Shown: positions 8,574 through 17,966, numbered from the stretch's first letter. The stretch: 60,586 bases of DNA from Candidimonas nitroreducens (GCF_002209565.1 NZ_NJIH01000021.1:1-60586), one strand, 5' to 3'. Notes: generated by a model not told the origin, from the letters alone. Program-made: numbers and translations.

Positions 8574-9554
8574 CTAGCTTCCCGCCTTCAGGCCCAGGCG
8601 CTTGACGGTGCCCGACCAGCGCTCATATTCGCTGTTTATATAGGCCTGGCACTGCGGCAGCGTCTTGTTCATGACTTCCGCGCCCTGGAAGCGCAGGCTC
8701 TTCATTACCTCCGGACTCTTCATGGCGGCCTGCACGGCGTGATCGAGTTTCTGCAGTATTTGCGGGCTGGTTCCCTTGGGCGCCAGCAGCACCTGCCAGG
8801 TGCCGGCGTCGTAGCCCTTCAGCCCGGGCACGGCTTCGCCGAGCGTGGGCACGTCGGGCAGAACCTGGGAGCGCTTGGCCGAGGTTACCGCCAGCGCCTT
8901 GACCTTGCCGCTGTTGATGAACGGTATGGCACTGTTGAACGAACCGGAATACATGAAGCTGGTGTTGCCCGCGGCCAGGTCGGACAGCGCCGGGCCATTG
9001 CCCTTGTAGGGCACGTGCTGGAAAGTCAGGCCCAGCCGGGTGGCGATGTCGGTGCCCACCAGGTGGTCTATGGAGCCGACCCCGGACGAACCCATGAAGT
9101 ACTTGCCGGGGCTGGCCTTCATGTCCTGGTAGAGCGCCGTCGCGCTTTGGACATTGAGCTTCTTGCCGGCCAGCAATATCAGCGGCACCGCGACCGAGCA
9201 GCCGGCCACGTCGAAGGCGGTCTTGGGGTCGAGGTCGTTGCGCCCGAACAGCGCCGGCGCGGTGGTGATGGACGAGGTGCCGTACAGCAGCGTGTAGCCG
9301 TCGGGCTTGGCGCGCAGCAGATCCTGTTCGCCCACGGTGCCGCCTGCGCCCGGGCGGTTTTCTATCACGACCGGCACGCCCAGTTCCTGGGACACCTGCT
9401 TGAACAGGACTCGGCCTATGGAGTCGGTCGGCCCGCCGGGCGCGAAGCCGATGATCAGGGTAATGGGCTGGGACGGGTAGTTTGCGGCCTGCGCTGCGGG
9501 GTAGGCGAGGGCCGCCGCGACCGATGCCGCCGCGATCAATGCGGGTTTGAACAT
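8574..9554 (-). CDS. Bug/TctC-type tricarboxylate-binding periplasmic protein
   Basis: A 326-residue extracytoplasmic solute receptor of the Bug (TctC) family, greatly expanded in Bordetella and relatives. Residues 1-23 form a signal peptide with an Ala-rich core ending A-A-Q-A. The mature start Y-P-S-Q-P-I-T-L-I-I-G-F-A-P-G-G, the E-N-R-P-G-A-G-G-T segment and the V-P-Y-K-G-N-G-P-A-L motif are typical. No TctA/TctB membrane genes accompany it, as is common for orphan Bug receptors. It is directly downstream of the CoA-transferase gene, suggesting that the ligand is a carboxylate activated by that enzyme. Confidence 0.92.
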   Translation of the reverse strand: MFKPALIAAASVAAALAYPAAQAANYPSQPITLIIGFAPGGPTDSIGRVLFKQVSQELGVPVVIENRPGAGGTVGEQDLLRAKPDGYTLLYGTSSITTAPALFGRNDLDPKTAFDVAGCSVAVPLILLAGKKLNVQSATALYQDMKASPGKYFMGSSGVGSIDHLVGTDIATRLGLTFQHVPYKGNGPALSDLAAGNTSFMYSGSFNSAIPFINSGKVKALAVTSAKRSQVLPDVPTLGEAVPGLKGYDAGTWQVLLAPKGTSPQILQKLDHAVQAAMKSPEVMKSLRFQGAEVMNKTLPQCQAYINSEYERWSGTVKRLGLKAGS

Positions 9555-9645
9555 GCTTGTCTCCTAATGGTAGTCAGCCAGTGGCTGGGACTTCGAGCTG
9601 CTTGCTTCAATCTTCGGCCGTGTCGTCCGGCCTTGTTTTATTTGT

Positions 9646-11070
9646 TTATTCGCGCCAGCACGGTGCATGCGCGCCGTTGGGCGCCGGCGGCAGCGACCAG
9701 CGCGCGGGGGTGTGGGAAAACTGCGCCACCGGCGGCAATTGCTGCAGCGGGCCGTAGGCTGAAGAGCGTGTTTCCAGCACCGGATCCAGCTCGTCGGCGA
9801 AATGGCGCCGAGGCGCGCGCGGATCGTAGTCTGGTTCCAGCCCCAGTTCTTGCACCCACATCGAGGTGCGTGCCAGCGACACACGCACGTGGTAGCTGCC
9901 GCCTTCCGTGGCGCGCCGTATCAATGCCATCATGACGCCCGCCGCGCCCAGATAGCCGGTCAGATAATCGTTCAGCAGGTAGGTGGGCACCAGGCGCGGC
10001 TTGTCCGCGCCGCCTTCGTTGGTCGCCACGCCGGTCGCCACCTGGCCCAGCTGCTCGAAGCCGCCGCGCGTGCCCCATGGGCCTTCGTCGCCGAATGCGG
10101 TAACCGTGACGTACACCAGCCCGGGGCGGATGACGGCCGCTTCCTGCGGCCCCAGGCCGCGGGCTTTCATGCTGCCCGGCCGCCACGACTGCACCACCAC
10201 GTCGGCGCCGCTGACCAGCTCGCGCGCCCGCGCCTGATCCACCGGCCGGCCCAGGTCGAGGAAGGCCGAGCGCTTGCCGATATTGGTGTCCACCGTCTGG
10301 CGGAACGGATCCTGGTTGGTGGGCGAACTGATGCGCAACACCTCGGCTCCGTGCTCGGCCAGCGAGCGTGCCACCACGGGGCCGGCTATCACGTGGCCCA
10401 GATCCAGCACGCGTATGCCGTCCAGCGGCCGGGTCGCGCCACTGGGTGGCTGCGGATCGCCGTCGGCGATTTTCGTGACCTCGATGGCCGGCTTGCCCGC
10501 CAGCAGCGCCCCTTGCGGGTGCGCGAGCCATTCGTCGGCCGAGCGCGCGTAGACGCCGGGCAGCTTGCGCTGCGCGAAGGCTTCCTCCAGATCGTGGCCA
10601 TTCCAGCCGGCGATGGAGGCCGCCAGGGCCGGGGCCGTATTGGCGCATTGCAATAAATCGAGGACGCCGTCGCGCAGGTGCGGGTACGAGCCTATCGGAA
10701 AGAACCACAGGCCGTCGCGCGTGCGGTAGAAATCGGCTTTCAATTCCGTGAGCAGCGACAGGGCGGGCAGGGCGTAGCCGCTCTGGGTCTGGAAGTGCCC
10801 CGGATTCAAGGAACTGGCCGCCTGCATCCAGTCCATGGCTATAGATTGACGCTGGCCGCGCGCCATGTGCCACCATTGTTCGACCCCCAGCGCGTAGGCG
10901 CCTACCGCGCTTGCCGCCGCCAGCGTCAGCTTATGCGCCGAGTCGAAGCGGGGCAGCGTGCCATGGAAGCGCAGGCGCCGCGACGCCCCGGTGTCGGCCC
11001 AGGGCTGGCCGGCCAGCAGGGCCAGGACGGCGTCACGAGTGTCATCGGCTAGGGTATGTGCTGCCTGCAT
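9646..11070 (-). CDS. CaiB/BaiF family (class III) CoA-transferase
   Basis: A 474-residue member of the family III CoA-transferases, which move CoA between carboxylic acids. The core begins near residue 220 with L-D-G-I-R-V-L-D-L-G-H-V-I-A-G-P, and the L-L-N-D-Y-L-T-G segment carries the Asp expected to be the active-site nucleophile. The ~215 residues before the core are longer than in the ~400-residue enzymes and contain their own Trp/His-rich region, so this belongs to a longer subfamily. It is cotranscribed with the Bug receptor downstream and is divergent from a LysR regulator. The substrate is unknown. Confidence 0.88.
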   Translation of the reverse strand: MQAAHTLADDTRDAVLALLAGQPWADTGASRRLRFHGTLPRFDSAHKLTLAAASAVGAYALGVEQWWHMARGQRQSIAMDWMQAASSLNPGHFQTQSGYALPALSLLTELKADFYRTRDGLWFFPIGSYPHLRDGVLDLLQCANTAPALAASIAGWNGHDLEEAFAQRKLPGVYARSADEWLAHPQGALLAGKPAIEVTKIADGDPQPPSGATRPLDGIRVLDLGHVIAGPVVARSLAEHGAEVLRISSPTNQDPFRQTVDTNIGKRSAFLDLGRPVDQARARELVSGADVVVQSWRPGSMKARGLGPQEAAVIRPGLVYVTVTAFGDEGPWGTRGGFEQLGQVATGVATNEGGADKPRLVPTYLLNDYLTGYLGAAGVMMALIRRATEGGSYHVRVSLARTSMWVQELGLEPDYDPRAPRRHFADELDPVLETRSSAYGPLQQLPPVAQFSHTPARWSLPPAPNGAHAPCWRE

Positions 11071-11126
11071 GGCGGTTTCCTCGGTTTGAACAGCAGCAGT
11101 TTAGGTAGCCGGAATCTACACGTCCA

Positions 11127-11141
11127 ACATATAATTCATGT
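11127..11141. promoter_or_regulatory. Candidate LysR operator
   Basis: An interrupted dyad ACAT-ATAATTC-ATGT lies in the 95-bp space between the divergent CoA-transferase and LysR genes, 25 bp before the LysR start. Position and shape (including a T-N11-A fit) suit a LysR-type site; binding is inferred. Confidence 0.45.
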
Positions 11142-11165
11142 ATCTGTAAGACAAGAAAAGTCTAT

Positions 11166-12113
11166 ATGTTGAATAGCCGGCTATTGCGCCAGTTCATCGC
11201 CGTGGCAGAGGAATTGCACTATGGCCGGGCGGCGCTGCGGGTCGGCATGGCCCAGTCGCCGCTCAGCCAGGCCATCCAGCGGCTCGAAGCCTGCGTCGGC
11301 ACGCCGCTGTTCCTGCGCAACAAGCGCGCGGTATCGCTGACTCCCGCGGGGCGGGTGTTCCTGGAAGAGGCGTATCAGTGGCTCAAGTTCGAGCAGATCG
11401 CCATAGAGCGCGCCCAGCATGCCAGCGGCGGCCAGATCGGCCAGTTGTCGCTCGGGTACATCGGCAGCGCGGGCTACGGCTTCATGCCCGATCTGATCCG
11501 GCATTTCCGCCGCAAGTACCCTCAGGTGCGCCTGCGCGTGGTGGAAATGACCACCAAAGACCAGATCGAGCGCCTGCAGGAACGTGCACTGGATCTGGGC
11601 ATGCTGCGCACGCCGCTACCGCGCGAAGGCGCTATTTTCGAAACGCTGCTGTACCGGCACGACCGCCTGATGGCGGCGCTGCCGGCCAGCCACGCGCTGG
11701 CCGGGCGCAAGGCCATTGCGCTGCGGGAACTGGCGCGGGAATCGTTCGTGTCCTTCTCGCGTGAAAAGGTGCCTTCGGCGCACGCACATCTCATTTCGGC
11801 CTGTGCCGCGGCGGGCTTCGCGCCCAATATCGAGCAGGAGTGTTCGCAGGTGGGCAGCGTCATGTGCCTGGTGGCGGCGGGGCTGTCGGTGGCGCTGATA
11901 CCCAGCAATCTGGCATCGCTGATGCACCCCAAGGTCAGGTATTTGCCGATATTGGACGACGGGCCTTACCTGACCCAGGAGGTCTCCATCGCCTGGCGCA
12001 AGGATGACGATAACCCCGCGCTGGCAAGCTTCCTGGCCGTGGCGCGCGAGCTGGCCGCGCTGGACGAACCGCCCGGGAACGGGCCGCTCAGGCCCGCGCG
12101 CGGCGCCGCGTGA
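11166..12113 (+). CDS. LysR-type transcriptional regulator
   Basis: A 315-residue regulator with an N-terminal winged helix-turn-helix (residues ~3-60: L-L-R-Q-F-I-A-V-A-E-E-L-H-Y-G-R-A-A and the S-Q-A-I-Q-R-L-E recognition helix) and a LysR substrate-binding domain (from ~90). It is divergent from the CoA-transferase/Bug pair and most likely controls it in response to the imported acid or its CoA ester. Its 3' end overlaps the end of the convergent murJ gene by 26 bp, which supports the idea that this block was placed against murJ secondarily. Confidence 0.95.
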   Translation: MLNSRLLRQFIAVAEELHYGRAALRVGMAQSPLSQAIQRLEACVGTPLFLRNKRAVSLTPAGRVFLEEAYQWLKFEQIAIERAQHASGGQIGQLSLGYIGSAGYGFMPDLIRHFRRKYPQVRLRVVEMTTKDQIERLQERALDLGMLRTPLPREGAIFETLLYRHDRLMAALPASHALAGRKAIALRELARESFVSFSREKVPSAHAHLISACAAAGFAPNIEQECSQVGSVMCLVAAGLSVALIPSNLASLMHPKVRYLPILDDGPYLTQEVSIAWRKDDDNPALASFLAVARELAALDEPPGNGPLRPARGAA

Positions 12114-13650
12114 AGTCGCGCGTGCGGAAGCCGCAGGCCAGCAGCACGGCGAAATAGGCGATGCCCGAGGCGGCCAGCACGCCCAGCAGGTACAGCACGC
12201 GGCGCCCGGGATGGGCCGCCAGGGCCAGCCAGTCCACGGTGTGATTGGCAGCCAGCAGCACGGCGGCCAGGGCGGCCAGGGCCGGCACCATGCGCAGCAG
12301 GAACAGCGTCCAGCCGGCGTGCGGGCGGTAAACGCCGCGGCGGCGCAGGATGACTGCCAGGCACAGCGCATTGACGCTGGCGCCCAGGCCGATCGACAGC
12401 GCCAGCCCCGCATGTGCGAATTGCGGCACGAATATCAGGTTGAAGACCTGGGTCAGCACCAGCACTGCGATGGCCACCTTGACCGGTGTGCGGATGTCCT
12501 GGCGGGCATAGAAGCCCGGGGCCAGGATCTTCACGGCCAGCAGGCCGATCAGGCCGACGGCATAGGCCATGACGGCCAGCCGCGTCTGCATCACGTCGTG
12601 GCCGTTGAATGCGCCGTAGTTGAACAGTGTCGCCACCAGCCCTTCGGACAGCATGGCCATACCCAGCGCTGCGGGCAGGCCCAGCAGCATGACCAGGCGC
12701 AGGCCCCAGTCCAGCAGCGCGCTGTAGCCGTCGGCGTCCTGTTTGGCGTGGGCCGCCGACAGGCTGGGCAGCAGCACCGTGCCCAGGGCCACGCCCAGCA
12801 GGGCGGTGGGAAATTCCATCAAGCGGTCAGCGAACGACAGCCAGGTGACGCTGCCGGCCGCGAGCCAGGTGGCGATGTTGGTGTTGATGAGCAGCGACAC
12901 CTGCGCCACCGAGACACCCAGTATGGCGGGCAGCATCTGCCGCAGAATGCGCTTGACCGTGGGGTCGCGCCAGGCGGCGCGCAGCCGCAGCGAGTAGCGC
13001 GGCAGCAGCCCCAGCCGCGCCAGCGCCAGCCATTGCACCAGCAGCTGCAGCAGGCCGCCCAGCAGTACGCCGGCCGCCAGCGCGTAGATGGGGGTGTGGA
13101 ACCACGGCGTCAGGAACAGGCAGGCGCTGATCAGTGCGATGTTCAGCAGCACCGGCGTGATCGCCGGCACGGCGAAACGGCTCCAGGTATTGAGTACGCC
13201 CGAGGCGAAGGCCACCAGCGACATGCAGACGATGTAGGGGAACATCATCCGGGTCATGTCCACCGCGGCCTGGAATTCGTGATGGCGCGCCGTGGCGCGC
13301 ATGCCGCTGGCCATGGCGCTGACCACCCAGGGGGCGGCCGCCATGCCGGCCAGCGTCACCAGCAGCAGCGCCGCGGTCAGCAGCAGCGCCACGCGATCCA
13401 GCAGCAGGCGCACCTCGGCATCCGATTTGTGCGTGCGGGCCTGGCCCAGGATGGGCACGAAGGCCTGCGAGAACGCGCCTTCGGCGAACAGCCTGCGCAG
13501 CAGGTTGGGGATGCGAAAGGCCACCCAGAAGGCGTCGGTAAGCGGCCCTGCGCCGAAGGTGCTGGCGATCAGCACATCGCGCAGCATGCCCACGACGCGC
13601 GACAGCAGCGTCAGGCTGCTGACCGTGGCGGCCGAACGGAACAGGCTCAC
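12088..13650 (-). CDS. murJ: Lipid II flippase MurJ (MviN)
   Basis: A 520-residue polytopic inner-membrane protein of the MOP superfamily, with about 14 predicted membrane segments, that flips lipid II across the membrane for peptidoglycan synthesis. The N terminus (S-A-A-T-V-S-S-L-T-L-L-S-R) and the R-I-P-N-L-L-R-R-L-F-A-E-G-A-F motif are diagnostic. GTG start at 13650, only 5 bp after the SDR stop codon, so it is the last gene of the envelope operon running from exbB. It overlaps the convergent LysR gene at its 3' end. Confidence 0.97.
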   Translation of the reverse strand: MSLFRSAATVSSLTLLSRVVGMLRDVLIASTFGAGPLTDAFWVAFRIPNLLRRLFAEGAFSQAFVPILGQARTHKSDAEVRLLLDRVALLLTAALLLVTLAGMAAAPWVVSAMASGMRATARHHEFQAAVDMTRMMFPYIVCMSLVAFASGVLNTWSRFAVPAITPVLLNIALISACLFLTPWFHTPIYALAAGVLLGGLLQLLVQWLALARLGLLPRYSLRLRAAWRDPTVKRILRQMLPAILGVSVAQVSLLINTNIATWLAAGSVTWLSFADRLMEFPTALLGVALGTVLLPSLSAAHAKQDADGYSALLDWGLRLVMLLGLPAALGMAMLSEGLVATLFNYGAFNGHDVMQTRLAVMAYAVGLIGLLAVKILAPGFYARQDIRTPVKVAIAVLVLTQVFNLIFVPQFAHAGLALSIGLGASVNALCLAVILRRRGVYRPHAGWTLFLLRMVPALAALAAVLLAANHTVDWLALAAHPGRRVLYLLGVLAASGIAYFAVLLACGFRTRDFTRRRARA

Positions 13651-13655
13651 TGATC

Positions 13656-14414
13656 TTATTTCGGCGCCATGCGGATCGCGCCGTCCAGGCGGATGGTCTC
13701 GCCGTTGAGCATGTCGTTGGTGATGATGCTGTGCACCAGCTTGGCGTAGTCTTCGGGCCGGCCCAGGCGCGAGGGGAAGGGAATGCTGGCGGCCAGCGAG
13801 TCCTGCACTTCCTGCGGCATGCCGAAGATCATGGGCGTGCCGAAAATGCCCGGGGCGATGGTGCAGCAGCGTATGCCCAGCTTGGCCAGGTCGCGTGCAA
13901 TCGGCAGTGTCATGCCGACCACGCCGGCCTTGGACGCCGCGTAGGCGGCCTGGCCGATCTGGCCGTCATAGGCCGCCACCGAGGCGGTGTTGATCAGCAC
14001 GCCGCGCTCGCCGGTGGGCTCGGGGTCGTTCTCGCTCATGGCGGCGGCGGCCAGGCGCGCCATGTTGAAGGTGCCGATCAGGTTGATGCCGACCACCTTC
14101 TGGAACAGCTCCAGCGTATGGGCGCCGTTCTTGCCCACGATGCGCGAGGCCGGGGCGACCCCGGCGCAGTTCACCAGGCCGAACACCGGCCCCAGCGCGC
14201 GCGCGGCGGCCACGGCAGCCTGGCCGTCGGCGTCTTGCGTGACGTCGCAGTGCACATAAGTCTGGCCCAGTTCGCCGGCCAGTGCCCGGCCGGCCTCGTC
14301 CTGCAGGTCGGCCAGCACCACGCGCGCGCCGTTTTCGGTCAGCATGCGCGCCGTGCCCGCGCCCAGGCCGGAGGCGGCGCCGGTGACGATGAATACTTTG
14401 TTCTGGATTTCCAT
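13656..14414 (-). CDS. SDR-family 3-hydroxyacyl-CoA dehydrogenase-like protein
   Basis: A 252-residue short-chain dehydrogenase/reductase. The NAD(P)-binding motif T-G-A-A-S-G-L-G lies near 11-18 with an Asp-Leu pair after strand 2 (favouring NAD), N-C-A-G near 83, the catalytic Ser in T-A-S-V-A-A-Y and Y-A-A-S-K as the Tyr/Lys pair. The overall sequence, including G-T-P-M and the L-N-G-E-T-I-R-L-D-G-A-I-R-M C terminus, resembles type II 3-hydroxyacyl-CoA dehydrogenases (HSD10/FadB2-like). It lies 12 bp after adk and 5 bp before murJ, so it is inside the operon though its role there is not obvious. Confidence 0.87.
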   Translation of the reverse strand: MEIQNKVFIVTGAASGLGAGTARMLTENGARVVLADLQDEAGRALAGELGQTYVHCDVTQDADGQAAVAAARALGPVFGLVNCAGVAPASRIVGKNGAHTLELFQKVVGINLIGTFNMARLAAAAMSENDPEPTGERGVLINTASVAAYDGQIGQAAYAASKAGVVGMTLPIARDLAKLGIRCCTIAPGIFGTPMIFGMPQEVQDSLAASIPFPSRLGRPEDYAKLVHSIITNDMLNGETIRLDGAIRMAPK

Positions 14415-14426
14415 GGGGTGATCCTT

Positions 14427-15083
14427 TCAGCTTTGCAGTGCCTGGAAGATGCGGTCGCGGATTTCTTCCACGCTGCCCAGCCCGGATATCTGGCGGAAGC
14501 GCGGCGCGCCGGGCGCCCCGGAATCGGCCCACTGCGAGTAATAGTCGACCAGCGGCCGGGTCTGGTCGCGGTACACGGCCAGGCGGTGGCGCACGGTTTC
14601 CTCGCGGTCGTCGTCGCGCTGCACCAGCGGCTCGCCGGTAATGTCGTCGATGCCGGGCGTCTTGGGCGGGTTGAAGTGAACATGGTAGCTGCGTCCGCTG
14701 GCCGGGTGCACGCGGCGTCCGCTCATGCGTTCGATGATGTTTTCTTCGGGCACCACCATTTCGACGACATAGTCCAGCGAAATCTTGGCGTCTTTCAGTG
14801 CGTCGGCTTGCGGCAGCGTGCGCGGGAAGCCGTCGAACAGGTAGCCCGGCTTGCAGTCGGATTGCTCGAGCCGGTCGCGCACCAGGCCGATGATCAGGTC
14901 GTCGGATACCAGGGCGCCCGTGTCCATGACCTTCTTGGCCTCGATGCCCAGCGGAGTCTGGGCCTTGACGGCGGCGCGCAGCATGTCACCCGTGGAAATT
15001 TGCGGAATACCGAATTTCTTGGTGATGTACGCAGCCTGGGTGCCTTTGCCGGCGCCCGGCGGGCCAAGCAGTATCAGTCGCAT
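14427..15083 (-). CDS. adk: Adenylate kinase
   Basis: Interconverts ATP, AMP and ADP in the cytoplasm. The 218-residue long-form enzyme has the P-loop G-P-P-G-A-G-K-G-T at 7-15, the [13 protein letters not shown]-binding motif and a full LID region without the four zinc cysteines, as in other Gram-negative enzymes. ATG at 15083 is preceded by AGGAGA. It follows kdsB after 127 bp and is closely followed by the SDR gene. Confidence 0.98.
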   Translation of the reverse strand: MRLILLGPPGAGKGTQAAYITKKFGIPQISTGDMLRAAVKAQTPLGIEAKKVMDTGALVSDDLIIGLVRDRLEQSDCKPGYLFDGFPRTLPQADALKDAKISLDYVVEMVVPEENIIERMSGRRVHPASGRSYHVHFNPPKTPGIDDITGEPLVQRDDDREETVRHRLAVYRDQTRPLVDYYSQWADSGAPGAPRFRQISGLGSVEEIRDRIFQALQS

Positions 15084-15210
15084 GAAATTTTCTCCTGGAG
15101 TTTTTCGAGTTTTTTGTCGATGTTGCGGTTTTCTTATCGATTATGCCGCAATGCAGCAATTCCTGCTCAGCCGCCGATTTCCCGCCGGCCTGCGTGGATC
15201 CCGGCAAGGT

Positions 15211-15975
15211 TTATAACCGATTTCCGTATGCCTCGCGCACCCGCGCCAGGTCGGCCTGCGTGTCCACGCCCGCGGCCGGATGGTATTCGGTGCGCAGCAC
15301 GGCGATGGCGTGGCCATTTTCCAGGGCGCGCAATTGTTCCAGCGATTCGTAGCGTTCCAGTGGGCCCACGGGCAAGGTGGGAAAGAGCGCCAGGAAGCCG
15401 GCGCGGTAGGCATAGAGTCCGATGTGGTGCAGTGCCGGCAGGCCGTTGGCCAGTTTGCGCCGCCCGTCGGCCAGGGCGTCGCGGGCCCACGGTATGGGGG
15501 CGCGCGAGAAATACAGTGCGCGGCCGCGCTGGTCGCATACGACCTTCACGGCGTTGGGGTCGAACAAGGTGTCCGCATGGCCGATGGCGCTGGCGCAGGT
15601 GGCGATCGCGGCCTGGGTATCGTGCGCCAGCAACTGCGCCACCGCGTCGATCTGGCGCGGATCTATGAGCGGTTCGTCGCCCTGGACGTTGACCACCACG
15701 GTGTCTGCGGTCAGCTGCAGCCGCGCCGCCACTTCGGCCAGGCGGTCGGTGCCGGTGGGGTGGTCGGCGCGGGTCAGCAGCGCTTCGAAACCGTGGGCCT
15801 GCACCGCCGCCTGGATTTCGGCGGTATCGGTGGCGACGATGACGCGTGCGGCGCCGGAACGTGCCGCCTGTTCAGCCGTGCGCACCACCATGGGCTTGCC
15901 GGCGATGTCCAGCAGCGGCTTGCCGGGCAGGCGCGTCGAAGCCCAGCGGGCAGGCACTATGGCGATGAAGCTCAC
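15211..15975 (-). CDS. kdsB: 3-deoxy-manno-octulosonate cytidylyltransferase
   Basis: Activates Kdo to CMP-Kdo for the lipopolysaccharide inner core. The 254-residue protein starts at the family motif [18 protein letters not shown] and carries [10 protein letters not shown], the metal/substrate loop. GTG at 15975 was chosen because the motif follows at once and because the stop of the Trm112 gene overlaps it as GTGA, showing translational coupling. Confidence 0.97.
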   Translation of the reverse strand: MSFIAIVPARWASTRLPGKPLLDIAGKPMVVRTAEQAARSGAARVIVATDTAEIQAAVQAHGFEALLTRADHPTGTDRLAEVAARLQLTADTVVVNVQGDEPLIDPRQIDAVAQLLAHDTQAAIATCASAIGHADTLFDPNAVKVVCDQRGRALYFSRAPIPWARDALADGRRKLANGLPALHHIGLYAYRAGFLALFPTLPVGPLERYESLEQLRALENGHAIAVLRTEYHPAAGVDTQADLARVREAYGNRL

Positions 15976-16163
15976 TGCGCTTCGGCCTGATTTTCGGCGT
16001 CGTTCAGGTCGCGCGCCTCGTTTTCGAGCATTACCGGTATGCCGTCGCGCACCGGAAAGGCCAGCCGGTCGGCCGAGCACAGCAGTTCCTGGCGTTCGCG
16101 GTCGTAGCGCAGGCGGCCTTTGCACAAAGGACACACCAGAATTTCGAGCAGGCGGGATTCCAT
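15972..16163 (-). CDS. Trm112-family protein (YcaR-like)
   Basis: A 63-residue zinc-ribbon-like protein with C-P-L-C near 11-14 and a further Cys near 29, matching the Trm112/UPF0434 family. In many proteobacteria this gene sits between lpxK and kdsB, exactly as here. Its precise role is unknown. ATG at 16163; the stop codon overlaps the kdsB start. Confidence 0.93.
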   Translation of the reverse strand: MESRLLEILVCPLCKGRLRYDRERQELLCSADRLAFPVRDGIPVMLENEARDLNDAENQAEAQ

Positions 16164-16325
16164 GCCGGGCTTCGTAAACCTATAGAAGAAAATGCGGGAA
16201 CATGCGATTCGGGCATAGGCGGGAATGCCTGCCCGGCGCGCATGGAATGCGGCCCGGACAGCAGCAAGGCGGCCCGGCTACGCACAACGAATGTATAAGT
16301 GTAAATCGCGGGCCGCGCTTTTGAA

Positions 16326-16431
16326 ACCGGCTGTCGACAGGACACTTCTACTTGGGAGAAAACCGGACACTTCTATTTGGGAGAAAAGGGGGTGCGGACA
16401 CTTCTACTTAGCGTTGACACCGGCTGTCGAC
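16326..16431. repeat. IS-end-like relic: direct repeats between lpxK and the Trm112 gene
   Basis: The motif ACCGGCTGTCGAC occurs at 16326-16338 and 16419-16431. Between the two copies are three direct copies of GGACACTTCTAyTT at 16340, 16365 and 16396, the first two extended by GGGAGAAAA. This resembles the end sequences of an insertion sequence left without its transposase. It fills most of the 316-bp gap inside an otherwise tight operon; nothing else is seen in the gap. Confidence 0.6.
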
Positions 16432-16479
16432 GCGGCCCGGCGCCACGCTTGCGGGTTGCCGGAGGATTCTGGGCGGGAA

Positions 16480-17559
16480 CTACCGCGCCGCCGCCCCAGG
16501 CGCCGCCGCCTTCTGCGCCGCCAGCGCCGTCAGCCGGGCATGCAGTTCGTCGAACCAGCCAGGCGGCGTGAAGCGCGTCGCGGCCTCGACCACCCACACC
16601 CGGTCGTCGGCCCAGGCGCCGCATTTCACCGCATCCTTGGCTGTGATCAGCACCACATCGGTATCGAAGTATCCGAAGGGCGATCGGGTGTATTGCGCGT
16701 GATCGGGCATGGCGCGGGTCTGCGCCAGGCTTAGTCCGTGGGCCTGCAGCATGCCGAAGAAGCGCCGCGGCTGCCCGATGCCGGCCAGGGCACCGGCACG
16801 CGCGCTGCGGTATTCCTGCCGCCACGCGCCCCAGTCCAGCTCGCGGCCCGAGGCCAAGTGGAGCATGCGGCCCGGTGCCAGGCGCATGACGACCTGGCGC
16901 GCCGGCGTGGCGGGGCCGGCCGGCGTGGCTTCGCCCGTGGCCAGATTGGTGACGATATAGTCGACTTCGGCCAGGCGCGAGGCCGGTTCGCGCAAGGGGC
17001 CCGCCGGCAGCAGCCGGCTGTTGCCCAGGCCGCGCGCGTCCTGCACCACGATTTCCACGTCGCGCGCCAGGGCCAGATGCTGCAGGCCGTCGTCGGCAAT
17101 GATCAGGTCGACTTCCGGGTGGCGCGCCTGCAGGGCCTGCAGGGCGAGCGCGCGGCGCGGGTGCACGGCCACCGGCACGCGGCCGGCCGCGGCGATCAGC
17201 GCCGGTTCGTCGCCGTAGCGTTCGGCCTGCAGCCGCCCCAGGCCGACCAGCGGCTCATCTTGCGCGCGGCCGCCGTAGCCGCGGCTGACCACCCCCGGGT
17301 GCCAGCCGCGCGCGCGCAAGGCGTCGATCAGGGCCAGCACCACTGGTGTCTTGCCAGTGCCTCCCACATACAGATTGCCCACGATGATGACGGGGTGGGG
17401 CGAGCCCGTGGCGGATTCGGGATTGCGGCGGTAGCGGCGCCGCTTGGCGGCCACGACGCGGCCCGTGATCCAGGCCAAGGGCAGCAGCAGGGTGCTGGCC
17501 GGGCCCTTGCTGCGCCAGACGGCATGCGCCGCGCGGGCCAGGGCGGCGGCCGGCTTCAA
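16480..17559 (-). CDS. lpxK: Tetraacyldisaccharide 4'-kinase
   Basis: Phosphorylates the lipid A disaccharide at the 4' position, at the inner membrane. The 359-residue protein has a hydrophobic N-terminal anchor, then V-G-N-L-Y-V-G-G-T-G-K-T-P (P-loop, near 60-70), S-R-G-Y-G-G and D-D-G-L-Q-H, all LpxK signatures. The start is a TTG at 17559 overlapping the exbD stop as TTGA, so translation should be coupled to exbD. The C terminus is Ala-rich. Confidence 0.96.
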   Translation of the reverse strand: MKPAAALARAAHAVWRSKGPASTLLLPLAWITGRVVAAKRRRYRRNPESATGSPHPVIIVGNLYVGGTGKTPVVLALIDALRARGWHPGVVSRGYGGRAQDEPLVGLGRLQAERYGDEPALIAAAGRVPVAVHPRRALALQALQARHPEVDLIIADDGLQHLALARDVEIVVQDARGLGNSRLLPAGPLREPASRLAEVDYIVTNLATGEATPAGPATPARQVVMRLAPGRMLHLASGRELDWGAWRQEYRSARAGALAGIGQPRRFFGMLQAHGLSLAQTRAMPDHAQYTRSPFGYFDTDVVLITAKDAVKCGAWADDRVWVVEAATRFTPPGWFDELHARLTALAAQKAAAPGAAAR

Positions 17560-17966
17560 GGTGCGTCCCGGGTCGCGAAATCGACCCGGCCTATGTGGGC
17601 CAGCCGCGCTGCCTGCATGACGCGCACCACCGATGCATGGGTGCTTTGCGCGTCGGCATTGATGACCAGCACCGGATCTTTCCTGCCGCCGGCGGCCTCG
17701 GCCAGCGCCGCGGCGATGGCGGCCGTGTCCGGGTTCTGCAGCCAGCGGCCGTCCAGCGCGTACTGCCCGTCGCGGCTGACGGCGATATTGATGGCCTTGG
17801 GATCCACGGCATCGGCCTGGGCCTGGGGCAGCTCGATGCCGAGCTGCTTGATGCGTGTGAATGAGGTGGTCGCCGCCAGGAAAATCAGTATGACCAGCAG
17901 CACGTCGATCAGCGGTATCAGATTGATCTCGGGCTCGTCGCCGCTGTTCGGCGGGCGGAAATTCAT
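17556..17966 (-). CDS. exbD: ExbD/TolR-family biopolymer transport protein
   Basis: A 136-residue inner-membrane protein with one transmembrane helix (about 15-35) that contains the Asp needed for proton coupling (I-P-L-I-D-V-L-L-V-I-L-I-F), followed by a periplasmic domain. It works with ExbB as a proton-driven motor for TonB-type or other envelope processes. ATG at 17966 overlaps the exbB stop (ATGA) and its own stop overlaps lpxK, so the three are coupled. Placement before lpxK is a known betaproteobacterial arrangement. Confidence 0.94.
   Translation of the reverse strand: MNFRPPNSGDEPEINLIPLIDVLLVILIFLAATTSFTRIKQLGIELPQAQADAVDPKAINIAVSRDGQYALDGRWLQNPDTAAIAAALAEAAGGRKDPVLVINADAQSTHASVVRVMQAARLAHIGRVDFATRDAP

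Noticed and set aside
12004-13653. 549-codon plus-strand frame opposite murJ
   Set aside because: Gln/His/Gly-rich shadow of MurJ with no recognisable motif.
13731-15668. 645-codon plus-strand frame across SDR, adk and kdsB
   Set aside because: It runs opposite three clearly identified genes, so it is a composition artefact.
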